Translations under genes and position numbers: made by a program | Shown: piece after piece, positions 1-5,339 of the stretch | How the letters are laid out: every line of letters begins with the position of its first letter | How positions within the stretch are numbered: the first letter of the stretch is position 1 | Notes under the pieces: generated by a model | Seen by the model: only the letters and a program-made list of their open reading frames with translations | What the model was told of the DNA's origin: nothing | Databases searched by the model: none | Origin: Moraxellaceae bacterium | GTDB taxonomy: Bacteria > Pseudomonadota > Gammaproteobacteria > Pseudomonadales > UBA3067 | DNA length: 5,339 bases | Assembly (NCBI GenBank): GCA_002401525.1 | Contig: NVTH01000083.1 | Location: 8,742 to 14,080, forward strand | Direction: 5' to 3'

Positions 1-98
1 AAAAGGGTTTTAACGATCTAGTGATGAATTAAAGGCTTTTTATAGTGAGGACGATTGAGTGGTCGAGGCAATAAAATAATTTAACGAAACCCAAACGC

Positions 99-764
99 AT
101 GAAGAAACTTCACCCTAATTTATTAGACAGCGTTAGTCGATTACCTAAAGGTAAATCAATCACTCTCTTTACGCGGCACTCGATAAGGGAACTCGCGACT
201 GACGCCATAGTGAGTTACAAGTTACCACTGACTGAAGAAGGGGTGCGGTTAGCCAAACTATGGGGTGGGGCTATAGAACTACCCATTGCAGGCGTTTATT
301 CAAGCCCAATCCATCGATGTATTGATACTGGAAAAGCAATGCTTGAGGGTGCCAATCAAGCGTTGGATATAAAGGTAACGCCATTACTCACGGAGCCGGG
401 TTGCTACGTAAAAAATATGTCAAAAGTAGGCAAGCAATTCCTAGAGCTTGGTCCTGTCAGTTTTATTGATCAACATTTTAATACATCATGGGAGGGGATG
501 TTGTCATTGGAGGAAGGCTGTGCGGTGTTGCTAAAACACTTGCTTGAATCCCAGGGGGCGGCGAACACGCTTACAATCCACGTCACCCACGATACCATCG
601 TGGCTCCTTTTATATATCACCTGATGGGCTGTGATCACGTGAATAAAGACGATTGGCCGTGGATGCTGGAGGGTGCCTTTCTTTGGTTTGACGACAAGAA
701 AGTACATTGGATATGGCGGGGAGAGTTGCATTCTAAAGATTTGGCTCCATATCTAGGAAGCTGA
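99..764 (+). CDS. Histidine phosphatase superfamily protein
   Basis: A 221-residue protein of the histidine phosphatase (phosphoglycerate mutase-like) superfamily, whose members transfer a phosphate to a catalytic histidine. The N-terminal strand and catalytic motif are LFTRHSIRE (residues 23-31), with R26 and H27 as the expected phospho-pocket pair. The second arginine is in SSPIHRCIDTG (R73), the likely acid residue is E99 in LLTEPG, and the second histidine is H164 in HVTHDT. All core residues are therefore present in the right order. The usual RHG glycine is replaced by serine (RHS). No signal peptide or membrane segment is visible, so it is probably cytoplasmic. The substrate cannot be deduced; it is not clearly SixA, CobC or GpmA. 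No good ribosome binding site precedes the ATG at 99, but the frame is open from there and the catalytic motif sits at a normal distance. It does not appear functionally linked to the transporter downstream. Confidence 0.85.
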   Translation: MKKLHPNLLDSVSRLPKGKSITLFTRHSIRELATDAIVSYKLPLTEEGVRLAKLWGGAIELPIAGVYSSPIHRCIDTGKAMLEGANQALDIKVTPLLTEPGCYVKNMSKVGKQFLELGPVSFIDQHFNTSWEGMLSLEEGCAVLLKHLLESQGAANTLTIHVTHDTIVAPFIYHLMGCDHVNKDDWPWMLEGAFLWFDDKKVHWIWRGELHSKDLAPYLGS

Positions 765-770
765 TTTTTA

Positions 771-960
771 AATTGCCGGTTTTGGTTTTAAGTCGGCCTG
801 TATTTTTCGGTCTAGTTTATTCGGTTTAGGCTTCACTCCAGCCTGTGTTTTGCGCCGGTCCATGTTCCACTCCAGGTTATGTTTCACGCCGGGCTATGTT
901 TTACCCAGGTTCACGTACAGTGCCGGTCAATGTTATCCTGTCCCACTCTGCCTTCCTCGA
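771..960. repeat. Degenerate tandem repeat array (about 17-bp units, 34-bp double units)
   Basis: This occupies most of the 220-bp gap between the phosphatase and yadG. T-rich runs alternate with CCGG or CCAGG ends. Three consecutive blocks of exactly 34 bp can be laid out: 825-858, 859-892 and 893-926. The first two agree by eye at about 24 of 34 positions, sharing CACTCCAG in the middle and CGCCGG at the end. The third fits less well unless a 1-base gap is allowed. Within each block a half unit ends in CCA(GG) and the other in GCCGG. Upstream, shorter units ending in CGG are visible at 780-796, 797-810 and 811-824, and a T-rich unit ending GCCGG at 779 runs back into the phosphatase stop codon. 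After 926 the pattern fades (927-960). No ORF on either strand looks conserved here. Function is unknown: possibilities are slipped-strand expansion, a protein-binding array in the yadG control region, or a decayed mobile repeat. Confidence 0.6.
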
Positions 961-984
961 CACTTCACTTGCGAAACAGTATTT

Positions 985-1905
985 ATGACCACAGCCCTGT
1001 CCATTAAAAATTTACGTAAAACCTATCAAGGTGGAGTGGAAGCCCTCAAAGGCATTAATTTAGAAGTTCAAAAAGGAGATTTTTTTGCATTGCTGGGTCC
1101 CAATGGCGCAGGGAAATCCACTGCAATTGGTATTATTAGTTCGTTGGTCAATAAGACTAGCGGCGAGGTGGAGATTTTTGGCAAAAGCATTGATAAGGAA
1201 TTATCCTCGGCAAAACAGCATTTGGGCCTAGTGCCTCAAGAATTCAATTTTAATCAGTTTGAAAATGTATTTGACATACTCGTATCTCAAGCGGGGTACT
1301 ACGGTCAACCCCGAAAAATTGCCGCTGAACGAGCAGAGTTTTATTTAAAAAAAATGGAGCTCTGGGACAAAAGAGACGTGGCTTCCCGAACTCTATCGGG
1401 AGGCATGAAACGTCGGCTGATGATCGCCCGAGCATTGGTTCATGAACCCCAATTGCTGATTTTAGATGAACCTACTGCAGGGGTAGATATCGAACTTCGG
1501 CGCCATATGTGGGGCTTTCTGAAAGAACTTAATGAGGCGGGCACCACCATCATTTTAACCACCCATTATTTGGAGGAAGCGGAGCAGCTATGCCGCAATA
1601 TTGCGATAATTGATCGGGGTGAAATTGTTGAAAACACGTCCATTCAAGCACTGTTATCCAAGCTCGATAGAGAAACTTTTGTATTTGACCTCAAACAACC
1701 AGTCACATCCTTGCCGGCATTAGAGGGCGTTCAATTCAACCTGGTTGGCTCTCAATCTATCGAAGCGGAAATAAAAAAGGATATATCGATCAATCGACTA
1801 TTTGACCTGTTTAATCAACAGAATATTGAAGTTTTAAGCATGCGCAACAAGTCCAACCGTCTCGAAGAGTTGTTTATTTCCTTAATCGAAAACGGCTCTC
1901 ACTGA
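985..1905 (+). CDS. yadG: ABC-2 type transporter ATP-binding protein, YadG-like
   Basis: ATPase subunit of an ABC exporter, 306 residues, acting on the cytoplasmic face of the inner membrane with the YadH-like permease encoded next. The nucleotide-binding domain spans about residues 5-235: Walker A GPNGAGKST (38-46), Q-loop Q85 in LVPQEFNF, signature LSGGM (137-141), Walker B LLILDEP (157-163) and switch histidine H194 in TTHYLEEAE. The C-terminal extension, ending near SMRNKSNRLEELFISL, matches the E. coli YadG tail as I remember it. The ATG at 985 is chosen because MTTALSIKNLRKTY lines up with the E. coli YadG N-terminus and gives nearly the same total length (about 308 there). The frame stays open upstream to a TTG at 850, but those 45 extra codons are encoded by the repeat array and look unlike protein. 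No clear Shine-Dalgarno sequence precedes 985. The transported substrate is not established for this family. Confidence 0.93.
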   Translation: MTTALSIKNLRKTYQGGVEALKGINLEVQKGDFFALLGPNGAGKSTAIGIISSLVNKTSGEVEIFGKSIDKELSSAKQHLGLVPQEFNFNQFENVFDILVSQAGYYGQPRKIAAERAEFYLKKMELWDKRDVASRTLSGGMKRRLMIARALVHEPQLLILDEPTAGVDIELRRHMWGFLKELNEAGTTIILTTHYLEEAEQLCRNIAIIDRGEIVENTSIQALLSKLDRETFVFDLKQPVTSLPALEGVQFNLVGSQSIEAEIKKDISINRLFDLFNQQNIEVLSMRNKSNRLEELFISLIENGSH

Positions 1906-1983
1906 TTTAAGCGAAGTCATGCTAACGCGCATCACTGGACCTAATACAGCTAAACTAATCCAATTTTAATATAAGCAGGCCCT
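1906..1983. other. yadG-yadH intergenic spacer
   Basis: A 78-base gap inside the presumed two-gene operon. It is AT-rich towards yadH and ends with the weak Shine-Dalgarno-like AGCAGG. I see no convincing hairpin with a T-tract, so there is no reason to split the operon here. No gene fits in it. Confidence 0.5.
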
Positions 1984-2757
1984 ATGAATCCCCACCAGAC
2001 CTACATTGCTCTTGAAACCATCGTGGTTAGAGAGGTTCGGCGCTTTATGCGTATTTGGGTGCAAACCCTGTTGCCGCCAGTGATCACTATGACGCTATAT
2101 TTTGTGATTTTTGGAAACTTAATAGGCAAGCGCATTGGTGAAATGGGTGGCTATGATTACATGCAGTACATAGTCCCCGGTTTAATTATGATGTCTGTCA
2201 TCACTAATTCTTACGCCAACGTTGTTTCCTCATTTTATAGCACTAAGTTTCAGAAAAGCATTGAAGAAATCTTAGTGTCGCCAGTCCCGAATTGGGCCAT
2301 ATTAGTAGGATTCGTCGCTGGGGGAGTAGTGCGAGGCGTTTTGGTAGGATTCCTGGTCTCCTTGTTATCTTTATTTTTCACTGAGTTAAAAGTACAAAAT
2401 ATCCTTGTTACCTTATTTGTGGTGGTGTCCACAGCGACACTCTTTTCGATTGGGGGGTTTATTAACGCTTTATTCGCTAATAAATTTGACGATATTTCGA
2501 TAGTGCCTACCTTTGTGTTGACGCCTCTGACGTATTTAGGGGGGGTATTTTATTCCATCGATTTATTGCCTAGTTTTTGGCAAAAGGTATCCATGGCCAA
2601 CCCTATTGTTTACATGGTCAATGCATTTAGGTACGGGATATTAGGGGTTTCTGACGTCGATATTAGGGTCTCTATATTTATGATTATATTTTTTATAGTG
2701 TCGTTATTTACAGCGGCGTTAATAATGCTTAACAGAGGACAAGGAATTCGCAGTTAA
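1984..2757 (+). CDS. yadH: ABC-2 type transporter permease, YadH-like
   Basis: Inner-membrane subunit of the YadGH exporter, 257 residues, full length against the roughly 256-residue E. coli YadH. Six hydrophobic segments can be read at about residues 27-48, 60-82, 104-131, 139-164, 171-192 and 228-248, the standard ABC-2 permease layout. A cytoplasmic stretch SIEEILVSPVP (92-102) is the likely coupling helix contacting the ATPase. The region PLTYLGGVFYSIDLLP (181-196) followed by NPIVYMVNAFRYG (206-218) is the conserved ABC-2 signature. FMRIWVQTLLPPVITMTLYF (21-40) is close to E. coli YadH by recollection. It follows yadG after 78 bases and is most simply co-transcribed with it. A weak ribosome binding site (AGCAGG, 1974-1979) lies just ahead of the ATG. 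Related permeases act in capsule, polysaccharide or drug export, but the cargo here is not known. Confidence 0.93.
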   Translation: MNPHQTYIALETIVVREVRRFMRIWVQTLLPPVITMTLYFVIFGNLIGKRIGEMGGYDYMQYIVPGLIMMSVITNSYANVVSSFYSTKFQKSIEEILVSPVPNWAILVGFVAGGVVRGVLVGFLVSLLSLFFTELKVQNILVTLFVVVSTATLFSIGGFINALFANKFDDISIVPTFVLTPLTYLGGVFYSIDLLPSFWQKVSMANPIVYMVNAFRYGILGVSDVDIRVSIFMIIFFIVSLFTAALIMLNRGQGIRS

Positions 2758-2795
2758 GCTAAATAGTTCTAAGCTAGGGAGCTAAGCTCAATAGT
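2755..2795 (+). repeat. 13-bp imperfect direct repeat after yadH
   Basis: TAAGCTAAATAGT (2755-2767) and TAAGCTCAATAGT (2783-2795) differ at one base and start 28 bases apart. The first copy begins with the yadH stop codon. A third TAAGCT lies between them at 2770-2775. The last copy is part of the small palindrome GAGCTAAGCTC. Possible readings are a local duplication or a binding site, and neither can be decided by eye. Confidence 0.45.
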
Positions 2796-2811
2796 CCGCT
2801 AATATTAATAA

Positions 2812-2831
2812 ACCACTAAAGTGGTATTTTT
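2812..2831 (+). terminator. Possible rho-independent terminator of yadGH
   Basis: ACCACTAAAGTGGT (2812-2825) can fold into a 5-bp stem (ACCAC/GTGGT) with a TAAA loop, followed by ATTTTT. It lies 55 bases after the yadH stop codon, a sensible place for an operon end. The stem is short and only moderately GC-rich, so termination would be weak. A second similar hairpin follows immediately. Confidence 0.4.
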
Positions 2832-2845
2832 ACCAAGAAATTGGT
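2832..2845 (+). other. Second small hairpin with GAAA loop
   Basis: ACCAAGAAATTGGT (2832-2845) can form a 5-bp stem ACCAA/TTGGT closed by a GAAA tetraloop. It starts exactly 20 bases after the preceding ACCAC/GTGGT hairpin and has the same total length and the same ACCA/TGGT ends. No T-tract follows, so by itself it is not a terminator. It could be part of a composite terminator, a leader structure for queF, or chance. Confidence 0.35.
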
Positions 2846-2932
2846 GCTGAAATCGTGAATACTACACATTTCAGACGATCAACCTATACACGCCCTAAAT
2901 ACTAACCTCTGGCAGATAAGTGAATAACTGTT
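2846..2932. other. queF upstream region
   Basis: AT-rich DNA between the twin hairpins and the queF start. I could not find a well-spaced promoter pair; TATACA (2885-2890) could serve as a -10 box but lacks a recognisable -35. I also saw no convincing preQ1 riboswitch, although such elements control queuosine genes in some bacteria. An AAGTGA stretch ahead of the ATG is at best a weak ribosome binding site. Confidence 0.3.
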
Positions 2933-3763
2933 ATGGCAAGGCCAATTCGAAAGTTACCTCTCGGACAGCAAACTGACTATATTAATACCTACACGCCTTC
3001 GCTGTTGTGTGATATTCCGCGGCAGGAAGGGCGAGATAAGCTCTCAATTGATGCTGAAAAACTACCTTTTCACGGTGTGGACATTTGGAATGCGTATGAA
3101 ATATCCTGGCTGGATAGTCAAGGCAAACCGATAGTAGCGGTCGCAGAGTTCCAAATCCCTTGCTCCTCGCCTTTAATTGTGGAGTCAAAATCACTCAAGT
3201 TGTACCTAAATTCCTATAACCAAACGCGTTTTAATTCCAAGCAGGAAGTGTTAAGAACCCTCGAATCTGATTTATCGATTCTAGTCAGAGCGCCCGTGCT
3301 AGTTAAAGTGCGAAGTGGAAGTCAGTTTAGTAATGATGTGGTGGGGGAGTTTCCGGGAGAGTGCATCGATAATATAGACGTTGAAGTCGATTGTTATGAG
3401 GTCAACCCTAGCTGTTTAGCCTTGGATGCAAATCCCGTCAAATGCGTTGAATCCCTCTACAGTCATTTATTGAAATCCAATTGCCCGGTGACTAATCAAC
3501 CTGATTGGGCGAGTGTGATTATCCGCTACGTAGGCCCCAGAATCGACCGCGCTAGTCTTCTGAAATACGTTATTTCTTTTCGGAATCACAGCGAATTTCA
3601 TGAGCAATGTGTTGAGCGTATGTTTACGGATATTTTGAAGTATTGTAAGCCCGAGCATCTCACGGTTTATGCGCGGTATGTCCGAAGGGGCGGGCTGGAT
3701 ATCAACCCTTTCCGCTCTAATTACGAAGAGCCCTTACCTAATCTGCGCCTCTTTAGGCAGTAA
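2933..3763 (+). CDS. queF: NADPH-dependent 7-cyano-7-deazaguanine reductase (QueF, long form)
   Basis: Cytoplasmic enzyme of queuosine biosynthesis that reduces the nitrile of preQ0 to the aminomethyl group of preQ1 using NADPH, before insertion into tRNA by Tgt. At 276 residues it is the long, two-domain proteobacterial form (E. coli about 282), with two tunnelling-fold halves in one chain. The family motif ESKSLKLYLNSYNQTRF lies at 84-100. The catalytic cysteine is C184 in LLKSNCPVTNQPDW, where it forms the thioimide with the substrate, and D191 in the same motif is the proton donor. H223 and E224 in FHEQCVE bind the substrate. The C-terminal block ARYVRRGGLDINPFRS (about 247-262) is also typical. 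All catalytic residues are present, so it should be active. The other que genes are not in this window; the gene stands alone between yadGH and the jetA-like gene. Confidence 0.97.
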   Translation: MARPIRKLPLGQQTDYINTYTPSLLCDIPRQEGRDKLSIDAEKLPFHGVDIWNAYEISWLDSQGKPIVAVAEFQIPCSSPLIVESKSLKLYLNSYNQTRFNSKQEVLRTLESDLSILVRAPVLVKVRSGSQFSNDVVGEFPGECIDNIDVEVDCYEVNPSCLALDANPVKCVESLYSHLLKSNCPVTNQPDWASVIIRYVGPRIDRASLLKYVISFRNHSEFHEQCVERMFTDILKYCKPEHLTVYARYVRRGGLDINPFRSNYEEPLPNLRLFRQ

Positions 3764-3928
3764 TCTGCTTCGACTTTTGATTTATAACCCTTCAGTCGTT
3801 GTCTGCCTAATCCACTAATCTCTCCAGCGCCTGGATCTCTTTTGTTGAATCTAACCATCCTCTCAATTCCCCTTTAAAACAGGTATAATTCGGCCACCTT
3901 TGCTTAGCTTTCCTTCAAGCCTTCAACT
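3764..3928. other. queF-jetA intergenic region
   Basis: A 165-bp spacer, rich in C and T on the + strand. It holds a clear -10 box (separate entry). A tiny CCAG/CTGG inverted repeat near 3827 is too short to call a terminator for queF. No gene, tRNA or other repeat was seen. Confidence 0.5.
3884..3889 (+). promoter_or_regulatory. Probable -10 box of the jetA-like gene
   Basis: A perfect TATAAT at 3884-3889, 39 bases before the jetA-like ATG. No good -35 hexamer is present at 16-18 bases upstream (TCTCAA is what lies at 3861-3866), so activity may be low or activator-dependent. Its position suggests that the downstream gene starts its own transcription unit rather than reading through from queF. 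Confidence 0.4.
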
Positions 3929-5339
3929 ATGTTCTTTACCCCAGAGCGATTACATTTTTTCAAGCCTCTTACCAGCAAATACCGTGAACAGGTGGTGCAG
4001 TGCTTGTGTTTACTTTACCAGCGGCAATATAGCGCCACTGCTGATTATGGGCATTCCCTAGATCGTGACCAGGTAGTCGAGATACTCACGGAGGCCTTAG
4101 CCCGCTCCTCTAGCACTGTGTTGGAAGATCCCGAAGATCAAGCGCCACGTTTTAAGCATCATCGCGAGCATGCCAATTGGGTACTGAAGCAGCTAATCGA
4201 ATTTGGGTGGATTGAAAAACAAGTTGATCCAACGAGCTTACAATCGACCTTTCCTTTTAGTCGAATGGGTAGAGTATTTGCGCAATCATTGATTGAATCC
4301 GATAACACGCAGGTTCGTACCCGCCATCGCAACACCCGAAATACCCTCAACGCGTTAGACGCATTCTCTAGCCGAGGGGAAATATATGACCTGCTAGACG
4401 CTTATGATTACTCAGAACGAATTATCACTGACTTTACTGACGTGATTGCTGAGTTAGAGGAAAGAAAGCGAGCGCTAGTAAGGGAGGTAGAAAGCCAGCA
4501 ATTAGTGCATCGAGCCAGTGAACAGTTTTTTGATTACATGGAAAAAAGGTTCCAGCCGGATATTCAGGTTCGACTTTCAGCAGACAGCGTGGAAAAACAC
4601 AAGGAAGACATCCAGAAAGTCATTAAGAAAATACGCCGTAAAGCCAAAGATTTTAAAGCCGACGCAGAGAGAAGCTTACGACGTACCGTGCCGGATTTAT
4701 GCAATCATGAACAATCCTACCTGATGTTCATTCTTGAGAAAATCGAACAAAGAATGAGTAACGCAGCGGAAGTCATGTTGCCGGCCTTACGTCGAGCCTT
4801 GCATAGTTTTACAAAACGCGCAGATATAATAATTCGCCAATTAGGCTACCTAAATATCCAGCAAAATAACGATTTGCTAGAGCTGTGTAAGGAGTTAAGC
4901 GATCTTGATGATGCAGCCTATGACCGACGTCTAGAAAATGCCGCGTTAGCGATGGCCAGCGTTAAGGTTAAATGGGTCGACCCTCAACACATTAAATTGT
5001 TAGAAGGGCGCCAAAAACAAATTGTTGATAGCACGATCATAGAAAATCAAGACATAGACCAAGCCGTTTTACGGGAGATAATGATTCAACAAATGCTTGA
5101 TCAAGCGTTTGTTATTAATCACCGTCATGTTAAAGATTATGTGATGACTTCTTTAAGAGACGGGCAGAGAATTTCGACTCGTGAACTTCCAATTGATAAT
5201 GCACAAAACTTACTAGCCATGGCTCACGTCATTGAAGTGGGCGCCATTAATAGCCTAAGTTCGGAATTGCAGTTTAAGGTCGAACCCACGGGTCACCGAA
5301 TTACAGATACTGAATATTTTCAAGCCTTTGATGAATTTA
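3929..5339 (+). CDS. jetA: Wadjet anti-plasmid system protein JetA (MukF/MksF-like kleisin), 3' end outside window
   Basis: An open frame of 470 codons that runs off the right edge without a stop. The start MFFTPERLHFFKPLTSKYRE, then LLYQRQYS..ADYGHSL, HANWVLKQLIEFGWIE and STFPFSRMGRVFAQ are what I remember of the JetA family of Wadjet systems, the type related to MksF rather than the DUF3375 type I form. JetA is the kleisin that joins the SMC-like JetC and the MukE-like JetB; with the nuclease JetD the complex extrudes and cuts small circular DNA. The N-terminal part (about 1-130) looks like a winged-helix region. Charged, probably coiled-coil helices follow, at about 172-190 (ELEERKRALVREVE) and 221-251. 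The rest is helical, and no membrane segment is seen. Translation is unbroken, so no frameshift. The ATG at 3929 has no strong ribosome binding site, but its N-terminus matches the family. jetB, jetC and jetD are expected next but are not visible. Confidence 0.8.
   Translation, partial: MFFTPERLHFFKPLTSKYREQVVQCLCLLYQRQYSATADYGHSLDRDQVVEILTEALARSSSTVLEDPEDQAPRFKHHREHANWVLKQLIEFGWIEKQVDPTSLQSTFPFSRMGRVFAQSLIESDNTQVRTRHRNTRNTLNALDAFSSRGEIYDLLDAYDYSERIITDFTDVIAELEERKRALVREVESQQLVHRASEQFFDYMEKRFQPDIQVRLSADSVEKHKEDIQKVIKKIRRKAKDFKADAERSLRRTVPDLCNHEQSYLMFILEKIEQRMSNAAEVMLPALRRALHSFTKRADIIIRQLGYLNIQQNNDLLELCKELSDLDDAAYDRRLENAALAMASVKVKWVDPQHIKLLEGRQKQIVDSTIIENQDIDQAVLREIMIQQMLDQAFVINHRHVKDYVMTSLRDGQRISTRELPIDNAQNLLAMAHVIEVGAINSLSSELQFKVEPTGHRITDTEYFQAFDEF

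Noticed and set aside
55..82. Possible promoter TTGAGT (55-60) and TAATTT (77-82) ahead of the phosphatase gene
   Set aside because: Each box matches consensus at only about four of six positions in AT-rich DNA, and the implied leader would be very short.
531..731. Minus-strand 66-codon frame inside the phosphatase gene
   Set aside because: It is antisense to a well-supported gene and its translation has no recognisable motif.
771..960. CRISPR array reading of the repeats before yadG
   Set aside because: The copies are contiguous and diverged, with no constant repeat separated by unique spacers, and no cas genes are present.
1250..1435. Minus-strand 61-codon frame inside yadG
   Set aside because: Antisense shadow of the ATPase gene, covering its Q-loop to signature region.
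2250..2432. Minus-strand 60-codon frame inside yadH
   Set aside because: Antisense shadow of the permease, with a low-complexity T/N/K/P-rich translation.
2758..2932. preQ1 riboswitch upstream of queF
   Set aside because: I could not recognise the compact stem-loop, A-rich tail and pseudoknot of known preQ1 classes; a covariance-model search would settle it.
2982..3194. Minus-strand 70-codon frame inside queF (also another at 3467-3658)
   Set aside because: Both are antisense to conserved queF coding sequence and have no family features.
3826..3836. CCAG/CTGG inverted repeat as a queF terminator
   Set aside because: The stem is only 4 bp with a 3-base loop and the following sequence is not a continuous T-tract.
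4518..4724. Plus-strand 68-codon frame and minus-strand frame 4159-4350
   Set aside because: Both lie within the unbroken jetA-like frame, whose translation is clearly the real one.

Overview
The window reads as chromosomal DNA of a gammaproteobacterium, probably a free-living or marine-type lineage outside the enterics. The basis is that three of the five proteins (YadG-like ATPase, YadH-like permease, long-form QueF) match, by recollection, the E. coli proteins over their whole length, while the gene order and intergenic DNA are not those of E. coli. Base composition is moderate and all genes lie on the + strand. Genus-level placement is not possible from the sequence alone.

Layout: (1) 99-764, a histidine phosphatase superfamily protein. 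(2) 765-984, a non-coding stretch mostly filled by a degenerate tandem repeat: roughly 17-bp units ending in CCGG or CCAGG, best seen as 34-bp double units. (3) 985-1905 and 1984-2757, the ATPase and membrane subunits of a YadGH-type ABC-2 exporter. (4) 2758-2932, an intergenic region with a 13-bp direct repeat and two small ACCA/TGGT hairpins, the first followed by a T-tract. (5) 2933-3763, queF, the queuosine-pathway nitrile reductase. (6) 3764-3928, a pyrimidine-rich spacer with a perfect TATAAT box. (7) 3929 to the window end, an open reading frame cut by the window edge that I recognise as the JetA (MukF/MksF-like kleisin) subunit of a Wadjet anti-plasmid SMC system.

How they work together: yadG and yadH encode one transporter. 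queF is a stand-alone tRNA-modification gene. The jetA-like gene is probably the first gene of a jetABCD operon continuing past the right edge, so the right end looks like the start of a defence module placed beside housekeeping genes. Wadjet is a known system. The least explained element is the repeat array upstream of yadG, which also creates a misleading N-terminal extension of the yadG reading frame.
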